A stretch of DNA of 64,000 bases from BRH-c54 sp965284565 (GTDB taxonomy: Bacteria > Bacteroidota > Bacteroidia > Flavobacteriales_E > Vicingaceae). The DNA is taken from positions 992,001 to 1,056,000 of the forward strand of contig OZ260100.1 in assembly GCA_965284565.1 (NCBI GenBank), written 5' to 3'. Shown piece after piece: positions 51,588-60,235 of this stretch (within the stretch, counting starts at the first letter, position 1; each line of letters starts with the position of its first letter). The notes below the pieces were generated by a model. That model ran no database searches. It was not told the origin of the DNA and worked only from the letters and a program-made list of their open reading frames with translations. A program made the translations under genes and the position numbers.

Positions 51588-51982
51588 TATTCATTCATAT
51601 TAAAATCATCACACAAAATAAAAAAATCTTCTTTGTTTTGAGATATTAATTTATTGCCTTTTAAGCTATAAATACAATCTAAAAAGCTTGGGATATCGAT
51701 CATACTAATATTGAGTACTTTGTCAGTTATTTTCCAACTTCCTTCGTGATAACCATTAGATTGGCTACATCCTGAATAAGTAAATCTTAAACTCCCATCT
51801 TTCATCAAGGTGAGTCTTTTACCATACAATCCATAATCTCCACAGTAAGATTTAAAAATTTGTTCTTGTTGTTTTTGATTAGTGAAAAACAATAATAACC
51901 CCATTAAAATAATTGTCAATACTAAAATACTTATAAAGTTTGACTGACTTTTTCTTACCCTATTTGGCCTTCCAGTTTTCAT
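51587..51982 (-). CDS. Small hypothetical membrane-anchored protein
   Basis: 131 residues from the ATG at 51982 (MKTGRPNRVRKS), chosen because the earlier start at 51997 overlaps the upstream barrel gene. A single hydrophobic helix (about residues 16-35) follows a basic head, so the rest is probably periplasmic. The mature part, with DYGLYGKRLTLMKDGSLRFT, SCSQSNGYHEGSWKI and NISMID, resembles a lipocalin-like or copper-resistance-like beta domain. No function assigned. One base overlaps the PH-like gene. Confidence 0.55.
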   Translation of the reverse strand: MKTGRPNRVRKSQSNFISILVLTIILMGLLLFFTNQKQQEQIFKSYCGDYGLYGKRLTLMKDGSLRFTYSGCSQSNGYHEGSWKITDKVLNISMIDIPSFLDCIYSLKGNKLISQNKEDFFILCDDFNMNE

Positions 51983-51986
51983 TGTA

Positions 51987-52781
51987 CTAAAAAGCAAAAC
52001 CTATTCCTATACTAGCTCTAAAAGTGGGCATAACAATAGGGGCTTTCATTTTTATTCGATCTTGTTCGGCAGTTAGCTCTATGTTATCACCAATATAGGG
52101 AATGTCTTCCACTTCATCACGCACATAAGGCAGCCATTTTTCATAATCAACACCTCTAACATTAGTAGTTAAATCCGCATTTACCTTGTTGTATTCCACA
52201 CCTAACCCAAAAAAGTTTAAATCTATGATAAATGCTTTAGCTACTAAAAACTGAAACCCTATAGAAGCTCCAGCTCCAAACTGATAAATAGTTCCATCTA
52301 ATGTTCCGGTAACATCATAATGATAATTGCCGTTTTGGTAACCACCAACAGATTGTTGATGTTGATTAAGTTGATTGTATTCAGAAGTATCTGCTGAATA
52401 TTCGAAACTTGCCGAAGCAGTAACATTGTACTTGTTATATTTGATGTAAGGAGCAATATAAAACCTTGTTGGAGCTTCAGATTTAGTGTAAATTCTTAAA
52501 TCTATACTGGCGCTAAAACCACTCAGTTTGTTTTTTATAGGTTGCGTGTTAAAGTACGTTTCTACTGATGATGTTTCGTAAATAGGAGATGGTATTTTGT
52601 TACCATAAAATGTTCCATAATTAAACTGCAAGGCAAGTTTTGATGTTAACACTCTTTCATAACCTAATCGCATTTCTCCCCAAACAAAAGGCAGGGTATG
52701 CACTTTAAATACATTTTTTTGTGCTACAACGTTTAAGGAGGTAATTAGCACTAATATCAATATAGAAATAGCTTTTTTCAT
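51987..52781 (-). CDS. Outer-membrane beta-barrel protein
   Basis: 264 residues with a signal peptide (about residues 1-21, ending LNVVAQ). It contains a series of amphipathic strands such as EMRLGYERVLTSKLALQFNYG, RFYIAPYIKYNKYNVTAS and FGAGASIGFQFLVAKAFIID; the final strand FRASIGIGFAF ends in Phe, as expected for an outer-membrane barrel. It resembles DUF3575-type proteins. Role unknown; possible porin-like or structural. It lies upstream of the two small membrane genes and about 115 bases from the end of rodA. Confidence 0.72.
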   Translation of the reverse strand: MKKAISILILVLITSLNVVAQKNVFKVHTLPFVWGEMRLGYERVLTSKLALQFNYGTFYGNKIPSPIYETSSVETYFNTQPIKNKLSGFSASIDLRIYTKSEAPTRFYIAPYIKYNKYNVTASASFEYSADTSEYNQLNQHQQSVGGYQNGNYHYDVTGTLDGTIYQFGAGASIGFQFLVAKAFIIDLNFFGLGVEYNKVNADLTTNVRGVDYEKWLPYVRDEVEDIPYIGDNIELTAEQDRIKMKAPIVMPTFRASIGIGFAF

Positions 52782-52897
52782 AACTCAATTTTTTTAATCT
52801 GGTTTGTTTACGAGATTTAGATTATTTAAGTTATTTGGTTAAGTAAGTTGATTAAATTAGTTCTTGTTAATTTCTAATCTCTAATTTCAAATCAGTT

Positions 52898-54199
52898 TTA
52901 CCTCAACACATAAATTCTTTCGGCATCTAATCTGATAAAGATGAATAATAAAATAGTAAAAGCCCATAATGAAGAGCCTCCATAACTAATAAAAGGTAAT
53001 GGAATACCTATAACTGGAGCCAAGCCTATAGTCATACCAATATTGACTAAAAAGTGAAAAAACAATATAGACGCCACGCAATACCCATAAATCCTACTAA
53101 AGGTAGAACGTTGTCTCTCAGCTAAAAATATAAGCCGCAGGAAGAGAAACAAATATAAGGAAATAAGTACAAAAGTGCCTAAAAAGCCCCACTCTTCGCC
53201 AATAGTGCAAAAAATAAAATCGGTGCTTTGCTCTGGAACAAAGTTAAATTTGGTTTGTGTTCCATTTAAAAATCCTTTGCCAGAAAAGCCTCCAGAACCA
53301 ATAGCAATAAGAGATTGGTTTACATTATAACCTGCTCCATGAGGATCAGACTCTACACCCAACATTACATTTATTCTTTTAGATTGATGTGGCTCTAAAA
53401 CATTATTAAACACATAGTCCACACTAAAAACAACACCTACAGAACACACTAAAACAGCAATAACGATTATCCAAAGTTTTTTCATTTTTTTGGTAAAATA
53501 CATAATTACTGCACCTATAGCTACCAAAATAAGTATGAGCAATAATTCTCCACCTATTTCTTTATTAAAGAATGTGAAGGTGTGAATTCGCATTAACAAA
53601 GAGGTAATGAATAAAAATGCGGTATAAATTCCTGCCAATAAAACATTTCCTGAAAGTCCCTCTCTGTACAATACAATTATAAAAGAGAAATAAACCAACA
53701 TAGAGCCAGTATCATTTTGAAGTAGAATTAACATTGCTGGAAAAATAACAATAGCAATGGCCGTAACTTTGGTTTTTAAATCTTTCATGTTTATCCCCAA
53801 AACAGATAGGAATTTCGCTAATGCTAAGGCGGTAGCAAACTTGCCAAATTCTGCAGGTTGTATGGCAAAACTGCCGATTCTAAACCACGATTTTGCTCCT
53901 TTAATTTCTGTTCCGAAGAGCAGCACGCCAATCAGCATTAATATTACAACCCCGTAAATGGGGTAAGCAAATGATGTGAAAAAACTTCCTTCAATCATTA
54001 AAATAATTAAAGCAACAAGCAAAGAAAAACCTATCCATAATAGTTGGTTTCCATAACGTTGAGAAATATCAAAAATTTTACTGTGTTCTTCATTATAAAC
54101 CGCAGCATAAATACTAATCCAACCAATAATTACCAATACCAAATAGGTGAGTATGGTTACCCAGTCGAGGCTAGTAAATACATTGGTTCTATTTCTCAT
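52898..54199 (-). CDS. rodA: Rod-shape glycosyltransferase RodA
   Basis: 433 residues, ten or more membrane helices, SEDS family. Typical regions include FAIQPAEFGKFATALALAKFL, LLQNDTGSMLVYFSFIIVLY (the conserved Asp in the polymerase site), HGAGYNVNQSLIAIGSGGFSGKGFLNGTQTK, and FVPEQSTDFIFCTIGEEWGF. It polymerises lipid II into glycan strands with PBP2. The start overlaps the PBP2 gene end by 4 bases, part of the mreBCD-mrdA-rodA operon. Confidence 0.95.
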   Translation of the reverse strand: MRNRTNVFTSLDWVTILTYLVLVIIGWISIYAAVYNEEHSKIFDISQRYGNQLLWIGFSLLVALIILMIEGSFFTSFAYPIYGVVILMLIGVLLFGTEIKGAKSWFRIGSFAIQPAEFGKFATALALAKFLSVLGINMKDLKTKVTAIAIVIFPAMLILLQNDTGSMLVYFSFIIVLYREGLSGNVLLAGIYTAFLFITSLLMRIHTFTFFNKEIGGELLLILILVAIGAVIMYFTKKMKKLWIIVIAVLVCSVGVVFSVDYVFNNVLEPHQSKRINVMLGVESDPHGAGYNVNQSLIAIGSGGFSGKGFLNGTQTKFNFVPEQSTDFIFCTIGEEWGFLGTFVLISLYLFLFLRLIFLAERQRSTFSRIYGYCVASILFFHFLVNIGMTIGLAPVIGIPLPFISYGGSSLWAFTILLFIFIRLDAERIYVLR

Positions 54200-56019
54200 T
54201 TTTTAGGTTTAACGTTTAATAAATTAGCTTCTAAAATTCTTTTTTCTTTTAGTTTATCATTAATACTATCTGTAAGATATTGTTCCATCATTAAACTGGC
54301 AATTGGTGCAGCCCAAGTGCCCCCAAAACCAGAATTTTCAACATAAACAGCAATAGCTATTTTAGGATTTTCCATAGGGGCAAAAGCAATAAATACTGAA
54401 TGATCTTCTCCATGTGGGTTTTGTGCTGTTCCTGTTTTTCCACAAACAGAAACCCCATTAATTTTTGCTCTTCGGGCAGTCCCTCCAGGTTCGTCAATTA
54501 CAGCACGCATTCCTTCAATTATCGGATTAAAATAAACACTATCTATACCTACATATTGTTTGGTAGTAAATAACTTAGGAATAGTATCAACTCCTTCTAT
54601 TTTCTTTAAAGTGTGGGGGGGATAATAATAGCCTTTATTGGCAATAATAGCAGCTAGGTTTGCCATCTGAATAGGAATTACACCCAATTCCCCTTGTCCT
54701 ATACTTAAAGAAAAAATAGTGCTAAAAGCCCACCTACCCTTACCGTACCATTTATTGTAAAAATCTACTCCCGGCACCAAACCATTCTTCACACCTGGTA
54801 TATCTGTTTCTAATGTGCCTCCAAAACCAAATTTTTTAACGTTGTTTGCCCATTCTGCTAAACCAATTTCACTATCTTTAAAAATACTTTTAGCTTTATT
54901 TTGCTGAATAAGTCGTTTAAAAACTTGGTGATAGTAAGGGTTACACGACATTTTTATAGAAGCTGCTACATTTAAAGCTGTTGGATGGTTATGACACCCT
55001 ACTAAACTTCTTATACATGGAAATCCCGTCTGTTCTGTAATTACACCTTCTTGCATGGCAATAAGTGCCTGAATGGTTTTAAATATTGAACCAGGTGGGT
55101 ATTGAGCCATAGTAGCCCTGTTGAATAAAGGTTTTAAACTATCTTTAGTTAAAATAGGGTAATTAGTTTTTATGGATCTACCTACTAACAAATTCGGGTC
55201 ATAACCCGGAGAAGAAACCAAGCACAAAATTTCTCCTGTTTGAGGTTCAATGGCAACCACACTGCCTGTTTTGTTTTGCATTAAAAGCTCTCCGTAAGCT
55301 TGTAAATCAACATCTACAGAAGAATAAATAGTTTGTCCAGCAACAGAAAGTGTATCTTCTAAGCCATTATTGTAACTCCCTTTTTCTCTGTTATGTACAT
55401 CAACCAAAATTTTTCTAACCCCTCTTTTACCTCTTAGTAATTCCTCGTAAGCGAGTTCTAATCCGCTTTTACCAATATAATCTCCCGATTTATAGTAGCT
55501 ATTTTTTTCAATAACAGCATTGTTTACTTCTCCAATATACCCTAAAACATGGGCTGCATTATTTTTAGGATATTTTCTTAATGTTCTTGTTTGCACAAAA
55601 AAGCCAGGAAATTTATACATTTGATCTTGTACATTTCCGTAAGTTGCTGCCGACAGTTCTTTTTCAAAAATAGAAGGTTTGTAACGCGAATAGTTTTTGG
55701 CTTTAGTATATTTTGCTAAAAAGTCTTCTTTAGAAATATCAAAAAGATTACAAAAAAGTGTGGTATCTATTTCTTTTAGCTGTCCTGGGATAATCATTAA
55801 ATCATAAGCAGCTTCATTAAAAACCAACAATTCTCCATTTCTATCATATACTAAACCTCTTGCTGGATATTCGGTAATAACACGCAGCACATTATTATCA
55901 GAATCTAGCTTGTATTTATTATTAACTACTTGAACATTGAACAAACGAATAATAAAAATTAAACAAATGACACTAAAAATAGCTCCAACAATATATTTTC
56001 TATGAGACAAGTTGTTCAT
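54196..56019 (-). CDS. mrdA: Penicillin-binding protein 2
   Basis: 607 residues: one N-terminal membrane helix, the PBP dimer domain, then the transpeptidase with S-x2-K in YPPGSIFKTIQ, SxN in SCNPYYHQ, and K-T-G in VCGKTGTAQNPHG. It crosslinks elongation-specific peptidoglycan along with RodA. Length is ordinary for PBP2. The gene starts 4 bases before the end of mreD and overlaps rodA by 4 bases, so all are coupled. Confidence 0.95.
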   Translation of the reverse strand: MNNLSHRKYIVGAIFSVICLIFIIRLFNVQVVNNKYKLDSDNNVLRVITEYPARGLVYDRNGELLVFNEAAYDLMIIPGQLKEIDTTLFCNLFDISKEDFLAKYTKAKNYSRYKPSIFEKELSAATYGNVQDQMYKFPGFFVQTRTLRKYPKNNAAHVLGYIGEVNNAVIEKNSYYKSGDYIGKSGLELAYEELLRGKRGVRKILVDVHNREKGSYNNGLEDTLSVAGQTIYSSVDVDLQAYGELLMQNKTGSVVAIEPQTGEILCLVSSPGYDPNLLVGRSIKTNYPILTKDSLKPLFNRATMAQYPPGSIFKTIQALIAMQEGVITEQTGFPCIRSLVGCHNHPTALNVAASIKMSCNPYYHQVFKRLIQQNKAKSIFKDSEIGLAEWANNVKKFGFGGTLETDIPGVKNGLVPGVDFYNKWYGKGRWAFSTIFSLSIGQGELGVIPIQMANLAAIIANKGYYYPPHTLKKIEGVDTIPKLFTTKQYVGIDSVYFNPIIEGMRAVIDEPGGTARRAKINGVSVCGKTGTAQNPHGEDHSVFIAFAPMENPKIAIAVYVENSGFGGTWAAPIASLMMEQYLTDSINDKLKEKRILEANLLNVKPKK

Positions 56020-56537
56020 CTTCTTTTTTTACTTGGCTTATAATAAAACAACTGAGAAATACTTATTAATATCAAAGTAAAAATAGTACTAACTAAGGCT
56101 CTACCGAAAGTAGAAAAGAACTGACTAAAAGAAAAAGATTCTACATAAAATAAAAATAAATGGTGAGCAAAAACCATAATTACCATATAGGTAGCATACC
56201 ATTTCATTCCCATATCAGAAATGGTTACTGAAAAACTGGCTTCATAACCATCTCGGGGTTCTATTATTTTTAATATATAAGGTCTTAAAAAACCAATAAA
56301 AACACAAGCTGCGGTATGCATTCCTAAAGTACTGGAAAAAATATCTATAGAAATTCCCATTACAAAGCTTAATGCTAAAACTAAGTATTTTGAGGCGTTT
56401 AAAGGTAGTGATAAAATGAATAAAACATATAAAAAAGGATTGATGTAGTCGCTTAACTCAACATTATTCAACACTAAGCCTTGAAAAAGGAGTAGTACTA
56501 AAAATCGGGTGCTATGTTTTATAATATCAATTAACAT
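56016..56537 (-). CDS. mreD: Rod-shape protein MreD
   Basis: 173 residues with five to six membrane helices, e.g. FLVLLLFQGLVLNNVEL, FLYVLFILSLPLNASKYLVLALSFVMGISIDIFSSTLGMHTAACVFI. The arrangement and size fit the MreD of Bacteroidota, which is poorly conserved at sequence level; placement between mreC and mrdA is the main proof. It joins MreC in the elongasome. Overlaps mreC by 11 bases and mrdA by 4. Confidence 0.88.
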   Translation of the reverse strand: MLIDIIKHSTRFLVLLLFQGLVLNNVELSDYINPFLYVLFILSLPLNASKYLVLALSFVMGISIDIFSSTLGMHTAACVFIGFLRPYILKIIEPRDGYEASFSVTISDMGMKWYATYMVIMVFAHHLFLFYVESFSFSQFFSTFGRALVSTIFTLILISISQLFYYKPSKKRR

Positions 56538-57369
56538 CTTCTTGGGTTAGTGCTTCTAATTTATCTAGTTCCTCTTTTTGAAGAGACTTTACCACATAAA
56601 CATGCGATAGTTGTTTAAAATCTGTTGTAAGTTCAATAATAATATTGTAAAAGTTGTTGCCTTTAGGTACTTCAAAATATTGAATTGTTCCTATAGGTAA
56701 TCCTTCGGGAAAAATAGCTGAGAAACCACTGGTGACAATAGTATCTCCATTTTGAATGTCAACATGGTTGGGAACTTCCTTTAATGTAGCTGTACGGTGA
56801 TTATTTTCATCGGAATCCCACACTACAGATCCAAAGTATTCAGATTTTTGAATTTTTCCACTAATAGACATTTTTTGGTGTAATAAAGAGATGACAGAAC
56901 TAAAGTTTGGCGAAACGTTTTTTACTATCCCCACAATTCCATTTTTATTTACAACTGCCATTCCGGGTTTAATTCCGTTTATAGCTCCTTTGTCTAAAGT
57001 AATATAGTTTTCTCTCTGGTTGGTAGAGTTATTAATCACTTTTGCTGAGGTGTAAACATATTTTTGAAAATAGCTAGTATCGTTAATTAAAATAGTGTTT
57101 CCATAAATTTTAGTGAAAGAATTAATATTTACCGAAAGCAATTCTGCATTTTGCTGAGCCAATTCTGCATTTATGGTTTTTAAGTTAAAGTAATCTGTAA
57201 CATTAGAAACAGACTCATACAGGTTTCCCACTAAATAATTGGACGAGTTAAAGAATTTTGAATTTTGGTAATTGTTGTTTTTAATCAATAAAGCAAAAGC
57301 AATAACTTCTAAAAAGAGAAATAGAAAAACAAATGAATTTTTAACTAGAAATTGTATAAAATTTCTCAT
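56527..57369 (-). CDS. mreC: Rod-shape protein MreC
   Basis: 280 residues: one N-terminal membrane helix (about 10-28), a coiled-coil-like stretch near residues 60-85 (LKTINAELAQQNAELLSVN) and the two beta-barrel domains with ITLDKGAINGIKPGMAVVNKNGIVGIVKNVSP, IVTSGFSAIFPEGLPIGTI, which is the MreC signature. It bridges the cytoskeleton to PBP2 in the periplasm. It is 27 bases after mreB. Confidence 0.95.
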   Translation of the reverse strand: MRNFIQFLVKNSFVFLFLFLEVIAFALLIKNNNYQNSKFFNSSNYLVGNLYESVSNVTDYFNLKTINAELAQQNAELLSVNINSFTKIYGNTILINDTSYFQKYVYTSAKVINNSTNQRENYITLDKGAINGIKPGMAVVNKNGIVGIVKNVSPNFSSVISLLHQKMSISGKIQKSEYFGSVVWDSDENNHRTATLKEVPNHVDIQNGDTIVTSGFSAIFPEGLPIGTIQYFEVPKGNNFYNIIIELTTDFKQLSHVYVVKSLQKEELDKLEALTQEDVN

Positions 57370-57395
57370 TTAGTATAATAGTTATCACTTTAAAT

Positions 57396-58430
57396 TTATG
57401 CTTTAACATCCTTTATTAAGAAAGGTAATTTATCTATGTTTTTAAGAGCTATCCCTGTTCCTCTTGCCACAGCTCTCAATGGGTCTTCAGCAATATGTAC
57501 AGGTAGTTTAGTTTTCATAGAAATTCTTTTATCTAAGCCTCTTAACATGGAGCCACCACCAGCTAAATATAAGCCAGTTTTAAATATATCTGCCGAAAGT
57601 TCTGGAGGAGTCATCTCTAAAGCATTTAAAACAGCTTCTTCAATCTTCGCAATTGATTTATCTAAAGCATGAGCAATTTCTGTATAAGAAACGGTAATTT
57701 CTTTAGGCGTTCCTGTCATTAAATCTCTACCTTGAACTGCGTAATCTTCTGGTGGGTTTTCTAACTCTGTTAAAGCAGAACCACATTCAATTTTTATTTG
57801 CTCAGCAGAACGTTCTCCAATTAATAAATTATGTTGTCTTCTCATGTAATCCACAATATCATTAGTAAAATCATCTCCGGCAACACGAATAGATTTATCG
57901 CACACTATTCCTCCCAAAGCAATAACGGCAATTTCTGAAGTTCCACCACCTATATCAATAATCATATTTCCCATTGGCTCCAACACATCAATACCAATAC
58001 CTATTGCAGCTGCCATAGGCTCATGAATTAAGTAAACTTCTTTACCTCCTGCATGTTCAGCAGAATCTTTTACTGCTCTTTTTTCCACTTCGGTAATCCC
58101 GGACGGAATACAAATTACCATTTTAAGCGAAGGAGCAAAAAGTTGTTTTTTAGGGTTTATCATTTTAATCATTCCTCTAATCATGTGTTCAGCAGCATCG
58201 AAATCTGCAATAACACCATCTCTTAATGGTCTAATTGTTTTAATATCTTCATGAGTTTTACCGTGCATTTGCATGGCTTTCTTTCCAACGGCAATAATTT
58301 TTCCAGTCATTCTATCTTTAGCTACAATTGACGGTTCGTCAACAACAACTTTGTCGTTATAAATAATTAGTGTGTTGGCTGTTCCTAAGTCAATGGCAAT
58401 CTCTTGTGTTAAAAAATTAAATAAACCCAT
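57396..58430 (-). CDS. mreB: Rod-shape-determining actin MreB
   Basis: 344 residues of the bacterial actin family. Phosphate 1 motif EIAIDLGTANTLIIYNDKVV (about residues 9-28), phosphate 2 motif NMIIDIGGGTSEIAVIALGG (about 155-174) and the adenosine motif LYLAGGGSMLRGLDKRI are all intact. It organises lateral cell-wall synthesis and is the first gene of the mreBCD-mrdA-rodA operon; purH lies 97 bases upstream on the same strand, so some read-through is possible. Confidence 0.97.
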   Translation of the reverse strand: MGLFNFLTQEIAIDLGTANTLIIYNDKVVVDEPSIVAKDRMTGKIIAVGKKAMQMHGKTHEDIKTIRPLRDGVIADFDAAEHMIRGMIKMINPKKQLFAPSLKMVICIPSGITEVEKRAVKDSAEHAGGKEVYLIHEPMAAAIGIGIDVLEPMGNMIIDIGGGTSEIAVIALGGIVCDKSIRVAGDDFTNDIVDYMRRQHNLLIGERSAEQIKIECGSALTELENPPEDYAVQGRDLMTGTPKEITVSYTEIAHALDKSIAKIEEAVLNALEMTPPELSADIFKTGLYLAGGGSMLRGLDKRISMKTKLPVHIAEDPLRAVARGTGIALKNIDKLPFLIKDVKA

Positions 58431-58526
58431 GTTGATAAATATTAAATGATACGGTAAATGTATGAAATTAAACGGTGATTATATTTTTAAGTTATAAGAA
58501 CTGTAAACATTCTTCTGTTTATTTTT

Positions 58527-60053
58527 TTAATGTTTAAAATGCCTGATACCTGTTGTTACCATTGCCATGCTGTTGGCATCGCAGTAAGCAATAGATTCAC
58601 TGTCTTTTATAGAGCCTCCAGGCTGAATAACAGCAGTAATTCCTTCGTTGTGTGCAATTTCTACACAATCAGGAAAAGGAAAAAATGCGTCTGATGCCAT
58701 TACTGCTCCATTCAAATCGAAACCAAAACTTTTTGCTTTGTGTATTGCCTGACGTAATGCATCAACTCTAGAGGTTTGCCCTGTGCCGCTTGCCAACAAC
58801 TGTTCTCCTTTTGCTAATACTATGGTGTTTGATTTCGTGTGTTTTACCAATTTATTAGCAAAAACCAAATCATTAATTTCGGTTGCTGTCGGTGCTTTTT
58901 TAGTTACAGTTGTAAACTCGCTTGGTTGAGCAGTAATCATATCCTTATCTTGAATCAACACACCATTTAAAATAGTTCTGAAAGTTTTTTTCGGTAAGGC
59001 TACTTGATTTTGTTTCAATAAAATTCTGTTCTTTTTTTCTTTTAATATTTCCAATGCAGCAGGGGCAAAATTGGGAGCTATAACCACTTCACAAAATAAA
59101 TTATTGATTTCTTTTGCTGTAGCTTCATCTATGATTTTATTGGCAATTAAAATCCCTCCAAAAGCAGAAACAGGGTCAGCTGCTAAAGCATCATTCCATG
59201 CTTGTAAAAGTGTATTTCTTGTAGCTATTCCACAAGCGTTGTTGTGTTTTAAAATAGCAAAAGTTGGAGCTGCATTTTGGTATTCTGCTATTAAATTTAC
59301 AGCAGCATCAACATCTAGCAAGTTATTGTAAGAAAGTTCTTTACCATGTAACTTGGTAAACATTTCATCTAAATCTCCACAGAAAAATCCTCTTTGGTGT
59401 GGGTTTTCGCCATATCTTAGGGCTTGAGTTTTTCTAATACTTTCTTTAAATACAATGGTTTTATCTTGATTGAACCAATTAAAAATAGCGGTATCATAAT
59501 GAGAAGACACATCAAAAGCTTGTTGAGCAAAGTTTTTTCTATCATCAAGCTCTGAGTTTCCATTTTTCTCATTCAATAAAGTTAAAAAATCGCCATATTG
59601 TTCTCTTGAAGAAACAATAATTACATCAGCAAAATTTTTGGCAGCTGCTCTAATTAAAGAAATACCACCTATATCAATTTTTTCAATAATATCTTGCTCC
59701 GAAGCTCCTGATTTTACCGTATCTTCAAACGGATATAAATCAACAATTACTAAATCTATTTCTGGAATATCGTATTCAGCAATTTGTGTTTGGTCTGCAG
59801 CTAACGCTCTTCTGTTTAATATTCCTCCAAAAATTTTAGGGTGCAAGGTTTTTACTCTCCCTCCCAAAATAGAAGGATAAGAAGTAAGTTCTTCAACAGG
59901 AACAACAGGAATTTTTAGGTCTTCTATAAAACTTTGTGTTCCTCCAGTAGAATAAATAGTAACGCCTAATTGATTTAATTTTTCTACAATTGCTTGTAAA
60001 TTATCTTTGTGAAATACTGATATTAAAGCATTTTTAATCTTTTTTTGACTCAT
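58527..60053 (-). CDS. purH: Bifunctional AICAR formyltransferase / IMP cyclohydrolase
   Basis: 508 residues. The IMP cyclohydrolase (MGS-fold) domain is N-terminal (ALISVFHKDNLQAIVEKL, YSTGGTQSFIED, LHPKIFGGILNR, about residues 8-150). The AICAR transformylase domain includes RYGENPHQRGFF, LKHNNACGIATRN, DPVSAFGGILIAN and SDAFFPFPDCVEIAHNEG. It performs the last two steps of de novo IMP synthesis. Full length. It is upstream of mreB by 97 bases. Confidence 0.97.
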   Translation of the reverse strand: MSQKKIKNALISVFHKDNLQAIVEKLNQLGVTIYSTGGTQSFIEDLKIPVVPVEELTSYPSILGGRVKTLHPKIFGGILNRRALAADQTQIAEYDIPEIDLVIVDLYPFEDTVKSGASEQDIIEKIDIGGISLIRAAAKNFADVIIVSSREQYGDFLTLLNEKNGNSELDDRKNFAQQAFDVSSHYDTAIFNWFNQDKTIVFKESIRKTQALRYGENPHQRGFFCGDLDEMFTKLHGKELSYNNLLDVDAAVNLIAEYQNAAPTFAILKHNNACGIATRNTLLQAWNDALAADPVSAFGGILIANKIIDEATAKEINNLFCEVVIAPNFAPAALEILKEKKNRILLKQNQVALPKKTFRTILNGVLIQDKDMITAQPSEFTTVTKKAPTATEINDLVFANKLVKHTKSNTIVLAKGEQLLASGTGQTSRVDALRQAIHKAKSFGFDLNGAVMASDAFFPFPDCVEIAHNEGITAVIQPGGSIKDSESIAYCDANSMAMVTTGIRHFKH

Positions 60054-60235
60054 TTTGGCATTGGTTTTTGTTTTGAAAAAAATTGAAATGCGAAATTAGG
60101 TATATTAAAAACCTTGACCTATTGTAAAAAGCTCATTTTTATTTGATTGTTAATAAAAATCACTTTTTGTTTAAAAATTGCATTAAAGGACATAGATTAA
60201 GAAATAAAACAATGAAATTAAGTTTAGTTTTAATC